Source: Mesostigma viride (taxonomy: Eukaryota; Streptophyta; Mesostigmatophyceae; Mesostigmatales; Mesostigmataceae). Taken from it: a stretch of DNA of 64,000 nucleotides. The notes under the pieces are model-generated. The model had not been told where the DNA came from and searched no databases. It saw nothing but the letters and a program-made list of their open reading frames with translations. This document shows positions 1 to 12,386 of the stretch, in pieces (position 1 is the first letter of the stretch; each line of letters starts with the position of its first letter). Location of the stretch: NCBI GenBank assembly GCA_009746045.1, contig RPFO01000648.1, positions 320,234 to 384,233 on the forward strand, given 5' to 3'. The translations under genes were made by a program, and so were the position numbers.

Positions 1-366
1 TCCTGTGGTGCTGTGAAGCATGAAGAACCGTGGAGCCTTGTGAATTATACTCGTTTGTGAGTATAGTGAATGTATTTGTTATTTGTTAGTTACTTGTTTT
101 TGATAGGTCAGTAATGGGGTATAAACTGCTGTTGTAAACTGCTTTGAGTAGGTATCTTCCATCCGTTGTACACATACATTTCTTGCATCCATTTTGCACA
201 ACAAGAAGGGGCACGGGAATGCCACTGGGAGCTTTCGTAAAATGTGCTGGCGTCAGATGGACGGAAAGAAAGTTTATAACTCAGTGCCATAGTGAAGCTT
301 ATCGCAGCCAACGAGCACTTTGCAAGGAATCCCCTAAGTTCACAGGCACTGGTTATTGTTGAAGCT

Positions 367-440
<74 letters not shown>
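367..440. repeat. (TG)n dinucleotide array
   Basis: About 36 near-perfect TG units, directly visible. Confidence 0.95.
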
Positions 441-442
<2 letters not shown>

Positions 443-734
443 ACGTAGGGGTTACTACAGATGATTCACAGCTTCTTGTGTAAATAGCATTTATTGGGTT
501 CTTCTGCCTCACAACTTCTCACTAGCATCCCCTGCACCCACCTTGTATGTATCAGTGTGTCTGTTTCTGGATGCGCCACTTATGAACACAAAATAGTTTT
601 CTAAGTTTGAGTGCGAAATCCAGCTTCTCGCGTCATGTATTAGTTTTCCTAGAATGTTTCTTGACAACTGCGTCAGTCTTGCTTAATGGGCACGAATGTC
701 AATATGCGCCCATGCCAATATGGGCGGGGTGGCA

Positions 735-961
735 GAAGGGAAGGGATGAGAAGGGCAACATGGTCAAGGGGGGAGGGATGAGAAGGGCAACATGGTCAAG
801 GGGGGAGGGATGAGAAGGGCAACATGGTCAAGGGGGGAGGGATGAGAAGGGCTACATGGTCAAGGGGGGAGGGATGAGAAGGGCAACATGGTCAAGGGGG
901 GAGGGATGAGAAGGGCAACATGGTCAAGGGGGGAGGGATGAGAAGGGCTACATGGTCAAGG
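735..961. repeat. 32-33 bp minisatellite, about 7 copies
   Basis: The unit contains GATGAGAAGGGCAACATGGT followed by a CAAGGGGGGAGG block. Copies differ at single positions (CAACATGG versus CTACATGG). It sits immediately before the G-rich block. Confidence 0.9.
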
Positions 962-1014
962 GGAAAAGGAGTCTGCAGAGAGGGGAGGTTGGGGGTGGGG
1001 GAGGCAGATGTGTG

Positions 1015-1232
1015 GACGGGGCCAGGGGCGGGGCGGGGGCGGGGCGAGGGCGGGGGCGGGGCGGGGCGGGGCGGGGGGGGGGCGGGGGGGGGGCGGGGGC
1101 GGGGGCGGGGGCGGGGGCGGGGGCGGGGGCGGGGGCGGGGCGGGGGCGGGGGCGGGGCGGGGGCGGGGCGGGGGCGGGGGCGGGGGCGGGGGCGGGGGCG
1201 GGGGCGGGGGCGGGGGCGGGGGGGAGGGGGCG
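1015..1232. repeat. G-rich GGGGCG/GGGGGC tract
   Basis: Runs of 4-8 G separated by single C or A on the plus strand. Such a tract could form G-quadruplexes on this strand. It ends about 375 bp before the first recognised exon. Confidence 0.9.
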
Positions 1233-1608
1233 GGGGCGGGGACCGCGGTAGCCAGAAAATACATTTTGACAAGGTTGCGGCTGGCCCCTGCCCTCCGCCT
1301 CAGGATACCCCACTCACCTGGTGGGTGTGTGCGCGGCCATCTCTCCGCTTCGCATCTTTGCCCACCCCATACACGGTGGCGTGTGTGTGACCAGCTGCTG
1401 GGATGGCCTGTTTGTTTTCAGGACGGAGGCCGCACAAGCGTCTGTTGTAGATCATGCTGGGCGTGCCATGCCGGTTGTTTGGTATTTCGAATGGAATATA
1501 TTTCTGCTTGTTTGTGGGTATTTCTTTTGGCTGGAGTATGTAAGTCTAACCAGAGTCTATCTACTTGGTTGTTTGGTCTTTCGAATGGAGTGCATCTTCT
1601 CGTGACAG

Positions 1609-4600
1609 GACAAGGCCAACGTCATCGCAGAGCTGCGGAGCTTCATCGCGCAACACCGTGAGTGGACCGCGCGCCCGCCAGCTGTTACCTGTCAATCCCC
1701 ACCACTCACTTGTCGCTGTTCACCGCTCGCCTGCCAGCTGTCAGCTGCCCATCCCCATCGCTCACTGTTTACTGCTCTTTACTTACTTGTGGCTCTCTAC
1801 TTACTTACTTATTTTTATTTTTTTGTCGCTCGTTATTCATTTGTCGCTCTTTACCTCTTTTTTACAAATTAATTTATTATTATTATTTTTCACTGGTCGC
1901 TGTTTCCTCCTCTTTTTCAACTTGTTGCTCTTTATTTACTTGGCGCTCTTTACCCCTCTTTATTTACTTGTCGCTCTTTACCTTACTGCCGTTTATATTT
2001 TTTTCGCATTTTGTTTACTGCTCCCAGATCACCCTGTGCCGCGTACCCCTTGGCATGCACCGCCCTCGCCTGCGACCTGCCAGTGATGTGCTGGCCTGTG
2101 GCGCCACGCATGTTGCTGTGCAGGAAGGTTGCTCTTGAGGATGTGAGAGCCCCACGTTTGTGTGCACTTGCGCCGCTGCGTTTGTCTTTTTTTGCGCCGC
2201 TGCGTTTGTCTTCTTTTTGCGGTGAGGGAGTCTCTAGGGTAGTGCTACACCTCTAGTTCATCCAACCTAGGGGGGCTGGTTGCCCTGGGTACATTTAGCT
2301 TCTTGGTACTCTGCCTGTGCTCTTTTGGGGGATGGTTCGGTTGGTGATGACAAGATAGGGGGGCACGGGGGGGTGTGTGCGTTTGCAGACACCGATTGCC
2401 AACCCACTAGAGAAGAGCTTCCATTGATTCGATGAGATTTCATGCTGGCGGGTCTCAGCACCCATACGCGCATAGTGCTTATGCGCTCTAGCAACACTCC
2501 TACCACCCCGTTGCCTGCCTTGATGAGGGCTGCAGAGCTTCTGCAATCTATCACTGCAGCAGCTAGTAGCACTCCTGGGCCCTGATGGCCTGAGGCAGCC
2601 ATACGAGGCTTGGGCCGGTGAGCCGCCTCGTGAGGTGCTCTCTGCTGGCTGCCTGCGGGATGGCATGGGTTGGGTGGTCGATGTGCTGCGTGGGTCGCAT
2701 GCTTGCATGAGTGCTTATGGTTTCATGGGTTGCATGCTTGCATACTTGCATGGGTGGCATGTGTTGCATGGGTGGCATGGGTGGCGTGCGTGCAGGCATC
2801 CCAAAGGGCGTGGCGCCCACCCTCGCGTTCATCCGGGCCAAGGGCGCCACCTCGTTGGAGCGGGTGAGCAGACAGAAATGGGGGCCAATAGGATGTGACC
2901 TGACAGGAATAGGGGCCAATTGGATGTGAGCAGACAGGAATAGGGGCCAATAGGATGTGAGCCGACAGGGTGGGGGCCAATAGGATGTGAGCCGACAGGA
3001 ATAGGGGCCAATAGGATGTGAGCCGACAGGAATGGGGGCCAACAGGATGTGAGCCGACAGGATGGGGGCCAATAGGATGTGACCTGACATGAATGGCGGC
3101 CAATAGATGTGAGCCGACAGGATAGGGACTTTGGGGGACCTGGGAGGGAGCGGTGCTCCGACAGGATGGGGGCCGTTGAGCTACATTTGTTTTTGCTACG
3201 ACAGCCTTGTCAGGACGTGGAGGATGGAGGGGAGAGCGGGAGCAGTCATGCTGGTGGTGGGTGGGTAAACGGAACGCATGGACCAGCAGATACTGGGTGA
3301 GACGAGAGGGAGTGGCCAGGGCATTCCTTCATCCATGGAACTGGGCAAGGAAAGGGAAGACGGGGGGTTGTGGGACATGTCGATCAAGGGCTTGGGCTCG
3401 CTCCCTTGATGACGTTGGTCCCATGCAAGGACCGCTATCCAGTTGGTGTCAGTTAAAGGCAGCAACGAATCAAGAGGATGCTCTTTCCTTGTATTCATCT
3501 CCCACTTTGGCCTCTCCACGCCACCGCCCTCACATGCCAGCACCCTCCAAGCCACTGCCCCCCAGGCTACTGGCCCCCATGCCACCGCCCCCCACGCCAC
3601 CACCCTCTCATGCCACCGCCCTCCACGCCACTGCCCTGACATGCCACCACCCTCACACGCCACTGTCCTCCCCGCCCCCACCCCCCACGCCTCCGCCCTT
3701 AACACCGTTTGCCCCCATGGCTGGGCGCAGGCCATCCTCCGCAACGGGGGCCTTGTCGCGCTGAGCACCGACCTGGGCCTGAAGACGCGGCAGAAGAAGG
3801 TACAGGGGTCGTTGTGGTGGCGTCATAGTAAGGGGTCTACTGCCTACGATAGAAGACTCTTTGGGTTGGGGACAGGGCCAGACAGGACGCCAAGCTGTTA
3901 TCGGTCTAAGCCTATCGCCTGGAGATGGTCGTCTTTATTATTACTTCCATTTAAGATCGTTGTTATTGTTAGAGTGCCTTTGTTACTTTAAAACCAACCA
4001 CAACACTGGCAGGTGGCGTTTGCTTGTGGGGCCAGGCTAGCTCGTGTTTCCACTTCCTCAGCACCTTAAATCCTTAATAGTGCAGAAGTTTCTTTTTTCC
4101 AGCCTTAATAGTTACTGTCAAGTTGGGGGTATTGAGTATAAAGAGGAAGAGTAGAGCTCAAGATGGGTTCAAGTTCTTTTGTATTGTCATATTGTATCAT
4201 ATTTCTGCACTCTAGACCTGGTAAGTTTTCTTTTCCGCTGGCTGTTCCACTTTTCAATTCACGGCACTACCCAAACCACCGATAGCACGACAGGCACGTC
4301 TTTGCTTGCAAGCCCCTGTTGAGGTGGCTTCCAAATAGTAAATAGTTTCCAAAGTTCATAGTTTGGCATTGATTGGGATTAAATTGTTCAAGCCACGATT
4401 CCACTCCTGCTGGCCACACCACCATGCTCTGAACGTGCCTTGCCTTTCCGGCATACTTGACTGAAGCTTGTCACCCAGTCCTTGTTGCTGTGTGCCGATC
4501 ATGGAGCCGTGGGCATTCTTGTCGTCCTCCCGGTCATAGACAAACCGACAGTGAGCACGCACTCACCAAGGCCTCGCCGTCAAAACCCAACCCCCACCAC

Positions 4601-7600
4601 ACCCACCCACACACCACCCGCCACCCGTCACCCACCACCATGAGCATTTACAACCTGCAACTCAGCACCCGCAAAACACCAGCCACCAACCGCAAGCCGC
4701 CACCACTAGCGACCGCAAACCATGATCATCTACACCCTAAAGCATATTCCTCCTACCCCTTACCCTGCACCCCACACCTTTCTCCCCATACCCCACGCTC
4801 CACACCCCGTGCAGGCCGGGTACTGGAAGCAGCCCGGCGCGCTGGAGGAGGCGCTGGCGCCGTACGTGCAGGCGCACCCTGCAGGGATGCCGGCCCACCT
4901 GGTGGAGGCCATCACCAGCAGCGGCGGCATGCTGCACGCAATGCCGACAAAGGACCAGCTGCTGGCGGTGGGGAGGTGGGTGGGGCAATGCTAGCATGTG
5001 CTAGCACATTCTAGCAACTGTGCTTTGACCCATCGTGCCCATGTGGTCGTCACTTCCCATTCCCTGCTCCTACATCCTTCGTACTTTGCGCGGTACTCCT
5101 GTTCTTTTGCGCTTTCTCTCAAACCTTTTCATATGTTCAGGATTGTCGCAGCGTAGGTCCGTCTTCCATTTCCCATCTTGCGTACCTGGGGTCCATCCTC
5201 CGACTCTGGTTCCATCTGTTGGTGACACCTTCAAGAAAACAAGGGGGGGGGGGCCTTGGATGCGGTTAGCCAGCTCAGAAGTCAGAAGCATCTGCTGCCA
5301 CCAAACCCGTTCCTTTGCCGCCAAACTTTGTTATAGTGCTACCAGCCCATTTCTATCATCAGTACTAGATGGTACTGCTGCAATCACATCATCTCCATTG
5401 CCGGTAGCTTGGTATGGCTAGCGCCGCCGTGCCATGCTGAACAGCGCTTCGTTTGCCAGGGCGGAACCGCACGGATCCGGCTGTAATGGAAAGTCCCTGG
5501 CGCGGATCCGGCCAGGTGGCTGGCCACTACAAGGCCCGGCGCGGCGAACATACTAGTTTAGTAGCTTAGTTGACTACTATCTTGACTATACAGCCAGCCA
5601 TAGTAGCAACCGGCTACCGGCTATGAGAATCGGTTGCCAGCGCGGCGCCGGCTGTGGAAAGAAGTCTAAACGAAGCTCTGATGCGGAAGACAGCTCGTTG
5701 GTTATGACAGCACCAGCGCAACAAGTGCCAACGTACCAACTCTCTGCCGTGTTTGTACCAGAGCTGGGCAGCCATGCCCAGCCTTACTCACTCGCCAGCC
5801 TTACTTACTCGAAGCCGGGGTGCTGGGCCGCGCCCGTACGTCGGCAAAGGCAGACGCTGATGGAGCGGCTGGGCGGACTCCCTGCATGCCTTGCTCCCCG
5901 TCCCTGCAGGGAGGATCTCGTGAGGGCCGTCACCCTGGCCGGCGGCTTCCGCAAGGTGGCGGCACGGATGGGCCTCCGGTAGGTATCTACGGCTTTGCGA
6001 GGCCGGTCGTGTTGATGATTCCCTGCCGCACGCCACCACATGCAGTGGACCGGAGTCCTTGTAGCTGACTGTGGGCAGGCCATGGTTGTAGCTGACTGGC
6101 GGATGGTGTTCGATGGTCTGTGAGCATGAGTAAGCGCCATGAGCGCTATCATCACCGGCAACTTGTTCTCGTCAACTGTGCCTTGGTTGCGCCTGTCTGC
6201 CCTATTTCCCATAGATGGTGCCTCCGTCGTGACTCCCAGCTACTTGTCTCCCCCCAACCGGGTAGCTGCCTCGATGCCTCTGTTACACCTGGTACCATGC
6301 AGTATGTTGTCTAAGCCCTTGTCCATGCGCTTGTTCATGCCAGTGCAGTGTTTGAGCTGGGGTGCCCGTGTGCCGTGCCCACAGGGTGTCTGATATCGTG
6401 TGTGTCCAACAGAGGTCGTGGCAAGCATGATTGTGAATGGCCGTGGTCATTGCTGTTTCCATAGTGGTCTGCGTGTTTGCTGTGTGCAGTGGATGAGGCA
6501 CCTTTCACCTTTCGGATGGTATGTGCTAGTTAGACCAGCGCCGTGCTGTGCTGCTATGGTAAGACGTGAAGGCAGCTTCTGTGCAAATTCAAGTCAAGTT
6601 AGAATTTGCGTTGCAATGGTGGCTGGCCTTGAAAAGTTTTTTTAAGCAGCATACCTTTACTTCACTACTATTTATTATTCTTTGTAATTGAATACTAGAT
6701 TAGCACGCATGCCTTGGCATGAGCGCCGAGCGGCTACTGCGGGGTGCTTCTGACATGATACTAGGATCATATCAATAAACTGTGATGCTGGATACTAGTA
6801 TCATATCAATAAACTGTGATGCTGGATACTAGGATCATATCAATAAACTGTGATGCTGGATACTAGGATCATATCAATAAACTGTGATGCTGGATACTAG
6901 GATCATATCAATAAACTGTGATGCTGGATACTAGTATCATATCAATAAACTGTGATGCTGGATACTAGGATCATATCAATAAACTGTGATGCTGGATACT
7001 AGGATCATATCAATAAACTGTGATGCTGGATACTAGGATCATATCAATAAACTGTGATGCTGGATACTAGTATCATATCAATAAACTGTGATGCTGGATA
7101 CTAGGATCATATCAATAAACTGTGATGCTGGATACTAGGATCATATCAATAAACTGTGATGCTGGATACTAGGATCATATCAATAAACTGTGATGCTGGA
7201 TACTAGTATCATATCAATAAACTGTGATGCTGGATACTAGGATCATATCAATAAACTGTGATGCTGGATACTAGGATCATATCAATAAACTGTGATGCTG
7301 GTGACAAAAGTTACTTAATAATATGTAGTAGCAATAATGGCGGTCGTGTAAATGCGTGTGTGCGCCTGCGTGGTGCCTGTGTACCTCCGCCGCGTGCGCC
7401 CCCAGGGTGCGGCGGGGCCACTTTGAGAATTTCGACGCGCTGGCGCTTGATGTGCTGGCGTTCACGAGGACCCTGGGAGTCCATGGCGAGATGCCTACGG
7501 CGCGCCAGCTGGAGGAGTGCGGACGCAAGGTGGGTGCAGATTCGGTCCCACGCGGTGTTTCTGCGATAGGGATCGTGCATGGCTGCGCGGGAGAGCTTGG

Positions 7601-8362
7601 CTGCGAGCAGTGACATGAGGGAGTAGGGTAGTAAACCCTAAACCCTAAACTCAGTACGGCTGCATCGGGGGAGCACGCTCGGCCATCGATTAGGCGCGCA
7701 CGAAGGTGGCTGCGCGCAGTGGTTGGCCGATAGTGTATGTTACCTTTGCACCTGGGCCGAAATGGGGCGTAGATGCCTGTATCCACTCGCGGCTGTGGGT
7801 TCTACCGACAGATACGCATGCGCATGTGGCAGTGTGTGAGACCGTTGACCCAGGCACACGCGGGATATGAATAGCATCTACAGACACAGGTCTATCACAC
7901 CAGGACAATGTTGGTTGTGTTTCTCATAATTCTTATACTTGTGATTATTCTGGCGCTTTTACATTTCTTTCTAAACAGCGGTATTACTTGAAGTGATCCT
8001 TGTTACTGAGGTGTGGCTGCATATACGCTGGCGTTCGTGCTGCGGGCTGCAACTGCTGTTGTTGCTGCCATCGCCGTTCATGTTCTCTCCCCCCCCCCGT
8101 TTCCCCCCTTCCCCAGGACCTCCTGGTGGCGCTGAGGGCGCGTGGCTACGCCCAGGTGGCGTCCCAGCTGGGGCTTCAGTACAAACCAGGGCGGGAGCAG
8201 GGCAAGGCAGGGCAGGCAAAGTCTGGAGCTGCGCAGGAAGAGTCCAAGTGGACACGGGAGCAGGGGGCAGAAGTTAGAAGGGTCCAGGCTGGGGGATCGC
8301 GGAGAGTGGAAAGGGCCTGGCAGGAGAAGCACTTCGCAGAGGTCCGGAGCTTGGGCCGGTGA
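1609..8362 (+). CDS. Three-copy 'GR-DL...GG...VA..LGL' repeat protein, 5'-partial
   Basis: Function unknown. Seven exons join in one frame through GT-AG introns: 1609-1657, 2796-2863, 3731-3799, 4815-4975, 5910-5978, 7406-7529 and 8117-8362. They give 261 visible residues plus stop; upstream exons were not found. The spliced protein is about three copies of a ~65-residue unit: an aromatic start (GYW, GHF), a helix resembling LxxELxxFIxxH, MPTxxQLxxxGR, then DLxxAxxxxGGFxxVAxxMGL. Copy A spans roughly residues 1-62 and is degenerate at the GR-DL part; copy B spans 63-139 and copy C 140-205. In copies B and C an intron falls right after GR or GRK, before DL. The tail (206-261) is charged. A similar motif occurs, from memory, in plant plastid proteins of unclear role; this is not a firm assignment. 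The stop at 8360 overlaps a possible donor (CCG|GTGAGG), so the gene might continue. No polyadenylation signal was assigned. Confidence 0.75.
2864..3125. repeat. 30-bp intronic minisatellite in phase with the 5' splice site
   Basis: About nine units of 29-31 bp start exactly at the donor of the intron after exon 2863. Each begins GTGAGC or GTGACC and continues with CGACAGGAATAGGGGCCAAT. The splice donor hexamer is therefore repeated along the first 260 bp of the intron. Confidence 0.9.
6745..7300. repeat. 34-bp minisatellite, about 16 copies
   Basis: Near-identical 34-bp units containing ATCATATCAATAAACTGTGA. The only common variation is CTAGG versus CTAGT. The array lies in the intron between exons 5910-5978 and 7406-7529. 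There are no unique spacers, so it is not a CRISPR array. Confidence 0.95.
7629..7651. repeat. Interstitial plant-type telomere heptamers
   Basis: About three CCCTAAA units (TTTAGGG on the other strand), inside an intron of the motif-repeat gene. This supports a plant or green-algal origin. Confidence 0.7.
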
Positions 8363-9255
8363 GGGTGGCGTCGTCTGGTGGGGGTCTGGGCTGATATGGC
8401 AGGCTCGAGCGTAATAAACTTGTCTGGGCCAATGAGGCAAGATTGGCCTTAGGGCGGTCAAGGCAGATGATGGCGGCACATTATTTTAGGGGTCGCCGTC
8501 GCAAAGTCTGCCCGGTGGTTGTCTGCAGGGTTCCCCTTCAGTGCCCCTTGTGGCTGACACGGGTTGGTTGTCACATGTTGGCTGATGCATGGGGCACCTC
8601 GAGTGTGCCCTCTTTGGCCCCGAGGGTTCCTGTCCTGTCCGACAGTCCTTGCTTGACAGGTTGCCCAGGCTCCGCAAGTATGTGCCTGCGCACAAGTGGT
8701 TACTTTGGGGTAAGGACTGACCGCATGAAGGTCAGCCGTCAGCCTCTTGTGGTGCAGATGTACGAGTCCATTTCGGGCTTTATGTCGCCAAACCGTGACA
8801 GGTGTCTGCATAACTCGAGCCATGTACACCGGGTTTGTCTTGCCTATGCCCTTATCGTGGCTTGCACAATGAGCCCCACTGTAGAAGGGGGGGACTGACT
8901 GTGCACCTTCAGGCCCTGAATTCTTGTGTGTGCAGCTGAATGTCAGTTCACCGTCTGGGGCTCATGTCGATCCGTGTACTGTCACCGTCACCGTGTACCT
9001 TTCCTGGGCTCTGGACTAGGGGTACTGGCGTCTCACTGGGTGCTGCATGTGAGCTTGTCGCCCAATCAGTGATGCAAGTGCCTTTTGGTTTGCAAGTTTT
9101 GGAAACGAATGGAGTTTTCTTCTTGTACCTATGACTTGCTTAATATCTCAAAGTATATGCGCAGAATTACTTCAAAGAGTCCTTACGCCACTATAAGTCT
9201 TGTCTTTACTTGAGTATGAGACAAGGATATCATATCCAGCCTGGCCGGAGCGCAA
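8363..9255. other. Intergenic, no gene seen
   Basis: No coding exon or recognised repeat. The sequence is mixed in composition. Open frames here lack motifs and credible splice context. It may hold the 3' UTR or further exons of the preceding gene. Confidence 0.4.
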
Positions 9256-9260
9256 TCTGT

Positions 9261-9671
9261 TCATTCATTCATTCATTCGTCCGCTCGCTCGCTCGTTCGG
9301 TCGGTCGGGATCCATCGGTCGGTCGGTCGGTCGGTCAGTCAGTCGTTTGGTCGGTTGGTCGGTCGGTCGGTCGGTCGGTCGGTCGGTCGGTCGGTAGGTC
9401 GATCGGTCGGTCGGTCGGTCGGTCGGTCGGTCGGTCGGTCGGTCGGTCGGTCGGTCGGTCGGTCGGTCGGTCGGTCGGTCGGTCGGTCGGTCGGTCGGTC
9501 GGTCGGTCGGTCGGTCGGTCGGTCGGTCGGTCGGTCGGTCGGTCGGTCGGTCGGTCGGTCGGTCGGTCGGTCGGTCGGTCGGTCGGTCGGTCGGTCGGTC
9601 GGTCGGTCGGTCGGTCGGTCGGTCGGTCGGTCGGTCGGTCGGTCGGTCGGTCGGTCGGTCGGTCGGTCGGG
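9261..9671. repeat. (GGTC)n tetranucleotide array
   Basis: A short (ATTC)n and CGCT prelude is followed by about 90 GGTC units, interrupted early by a few variants such as GGTA and GATC. Confidence 0.95.
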
Positions 9672-9687
9672 TCCGTCCGTCCGTGCG

Positions 9688-10408
9688 TGCGTGCGTTCGT
9701 TCGTTCGTTCGTTCGTTCGTTCGTTCGTTCGTTCGTTCGTTCGTTCGTTCGTTCGTTCGTTCGTTCGTTCGTTCGTTCGTTCGTTCGTTCGTTCGTTCGT
9801 TCGTTCGTTCGTTCGTTCGTTCGTTCGTTCGTTCGTTCGTTTCGTTCGTTCGTTCGTTCGTTCGTTCGTTCGTTCGTTCGTTCGTTCGTTCGTTCGTTCG
9901 TTCGTTCGTTCGTTCGTTCGTTCGTTCGTTCGTTCGTTCGTTCGTTCGTTCGTTCGTTCGTTTCGTTCGTTCGTTCGTTCGTTCGTTCGTTCGTTCGTTC
10001 GTTCGTTCGTTCGTTCGTTCGTTCGTTCGTTCGTTCGTTCGTTCGTTCGTTTCGTTCGTTCGTTCGTTCGTTCGTTCGTTCGTTCGTTCGTTCGTTCGTT
10101 CGTTCGTTCGTTCGTTCGTTCGTTCGTTCGTTCGTTCGTTCGTTCGTTCGTTCGTTCGTTCGTTCGTTCGTTCGTTCGTTCGTTCGTTCGTTCGTTCGTT
10201 CGTTCGTTCGTTCGTTCGTTCGTTCGTTCGTTCGTTCGTTCGTTCGTTCGTTCGTTCGTTCGTTCGTTCGTTCGTTCGTTCGTTCGTTCGTTCGTTCGTT
10301 CGTTCGTTCGTTCGTTCGTTCGTTCGTTCGTTCGTTCGTTCGTTCGTTCGTTCGTTCGTTCGTTCGTTCGTGCGTTCGTTCGTGCGTGCGTGCGTGCGTG
10401 CGTGCGTT
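9688..10408. repeat. (GTTC)n tetranucleotide array
   Basis: About 170 GTTC units, with single extra T bases near 9840, 9961 and 10050. It ends in a run of GTGC units. It abuts the GGTC array with a 17-bp GTCCGTCC/GTGC junction. Confidence 0.95.
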
Positions 10409-11139
10409 TCTTCATAATTTGTTCACGTGCCTCCGGTGGGAGATACACCGGTCTTAGATAAACGTACTTTTGAGCATGCACATTTCATCCCTGAGTGGCA
10501 CAGCAAGAAGGGAGCAGGGACCTGCACCACCTCCTCTCATTGCCTTGAGAGGGTGCCCAGGCCACAGGTTCAAGCTGCGCTCACTGAGCGAGTCTAGCAA
10601 CTGTCATGTGGGTGCTGTAAAGCTTTGTCAGTGCAAAAGCATAGTGGATGCAGTAAGGCTGCCCCACCATCTGGACGACTGGACGGAGGTCACCGATATG
10701 CTTGGAACTCATTTAATTTAGAAATGCTGATTTGGGAGAATATAGAGGCCTCGGCGGCACGCAGTCACGTGTCTATTAATTAATTAATTAATTAATCAGT
10801 AAACACCGTTGTGCCTCCGTTGGGGAGGCGGGCCGGAAGGCACGTCTCACCCCGACTGTCCATGCATGGCCGCAATTGTTATTATTATACCATGATACCA
10901 ATTGGGGCCCTATTGTCCTGCCGGGCCTGCCGGCCCTGCCCCATGGACCGACCGTGCTGCACTATAGGCGGTTTCTTGTATGTAGTTGTTGGTAAATATG
11001 CTTGAAGCCTACCTGGCCCCGCGGGGTAGCCGGCTGCCGGCCAAGCGTACAAGGAGCTGAGGACACCCCGCAGTCCGTCATGCCGCATAAGTACTGTTCA
11101 AGCGCATTCTGTTCAACGCCCTTGTCCTCAGCTCATTCC
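10409..11139. other. Intergenic with AATT run and hairpin module
   Basis: The sequence CACGTGTCTATTAATTAATT near 10767 resembles one near 63202. A GCCTCC/GGAGGC hairpin with a GTTGG loop follows at about 10814-10830. This resembles the tail hairpins of the LINE copies further on. No coding exon is seen. Confidence 0.5.
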
Positions 11140-12022
11140 TCTAGTACGGCAGCAAGGCGTGGACCCTGGACCAGGCGCTGAGCAAGCAACTTAATGCCGG
11201 CTCTGTCACCGACATCCTCGGCGTCCGCTACCAAGAGCGCCGCACCCGGGCAGAGCTCTAGATATTGCGATTTGCGAGTATTATGTCACCCATACCATCC
11301 GACACCGCCTCCTCCTAGAACTTTGCCGGCCATCTTGCCCGCACAGACCTGGTGAGTACACCGATACAGCGTTGTTGGATCGCCATGTGTCAAGGAATAG
11401 AACTTTGTCGATCTCACTTATTAATACCAATGTGGGCCCTGCGGGCGGGCTTAGGACTGGCCATGCAACCATGTAGACTCCGGCTCCTCCTATGGCACGT
11501 ACGGTGCCAGGGTCCTCTTGTCCCGTCCCAACCCACTGGCAAACTTGCGCGCGCCCCGGCCGCACCGACACGGCACGACCCGGACCTATTAGACACAATT
11601 GCTGGACGGAGGATGCAGGGCTTCTGGGACTATCTGTACTCCGCGCCCGCATGATAGACAAAGAGAAACGGGCTGCCGTTTGCGATAAGCACCTTCCTGA
11701 GGAGCATTATCTTGTTCTATTCCCACAGGCCCCGCGGCCCATTGCTAGAATGTAGGGTAGAAGTCCGCACTTGGAGGTTATTATATTGCCCCTGAGGATA
11801 GCCGCTACACTACCGCCTCGCCGGCGGCTGCCAATACAGTAGAGGACACTTGATCGGATGAGGATTACATTGGTCCCCCTCTAGTGACTACATGGTTGGG
11901 GCATGATGCAGACGATATTTGTCTCTTTGATATTTGTAACTACCGTGTAGTTATTTTCTAATGAGACTAGCATAGTACTCCGTGGCATGCCCATGCGCAT
12001 GACACGCAAGTACTTACTTGCC
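11140..12022 (+). mobile_element. LINE-B: decayed C-terminal and 3' end
   Basis: Positions 11140-11262 encode a decayed match to the C-terminal YGAETWTL region of LINE reverse transcriptases (here YGSKAWTLDQAL). Near 11320 the conserved GHLARTD motif appears (FAGHLARTDL). Positions 11634-12022 match 61540-61885 closely, including ARMIDKEK followed by a shared 3' UTR. The 3' end is a short ACTTACTT tail. Stops and frameshifts show it is dead. Confidence 0.7.
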
Positions 12023-12299
12023 ACAAATTGTACCTTCTGTCCCCGGCCAGCCACTCACTACTGAGGACAAAGTCGGCAGTGAGTACTTTAGTGAGGGTCC
12101 CCGCCGTTCGGGTTGCCTAACTATGACGGGCCACCTACTCATCAATAATAGTTGTCTCATTTCATTCAGTTATAGGCCGGACTTGGGACGGACCCGGACG
12201 CCCCGACCGGCCCCTAGTAGTTCGCCGACCGGGCAGCCGGCAACGTCCCGTCCGGCTGCCAGGCGGTCAGGTTGTCATTCGTATGGCAAAGATGCACCC

Positions 12300-12386
12300 G
12301 CACATCAGAGATGTTGCTGTTGTTGTTTCCCACGCCGCAATGTGCAGTCGAGATTCTATAGTGGCCGAGGGCCGGATATGTATTTA
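12300..12386 (-). repeat. Left part of a dispersed repeat split by the TIR element
   Basis: The inverse complement of 48903-48960 matches here (CCGAGGGCCGGATATGTATT and the preceding CCCACGCCGC block). The matching right part resumes at 15664 with TTAGTATCGG. Confidence 0.7.

Larger units (their letters stand above)
1..1608. other. Upstream repeat-rich region, no exon identified
   Basis: This stretch lies upstream of the first recognisable exon of the motif-repeat gene. It holds a TG array, a 32-33 bp minisatellite and a G-rich block, each listed separately. The remaining unique sequence shows no protein motif I recognise and no convincing initiator exon. Missing 5' exons of the downstream gene may lie here or outside the window. 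The long open frames in the G-rich block are composition artefacts. Confidence 0.5.

Noticed and set aside
892-1390. Pro/Arg- and Gly-rich frames on both strands
   Set aside because: Composition artefacts of the G-rich tract; no motif or splice support.
6745-7300. CRISPR-like regular array
   Set aside because: Units are directly adjacent with no unique spacers, and the context is a eukaryotic intron.
9210-10481. Repetitive Arg/Ser/Val/Phe and Thr/Asn/Glu/Arg frames of 368-415 codons
   Set aside because: Artefacts of GGTC and GTTC arrays.
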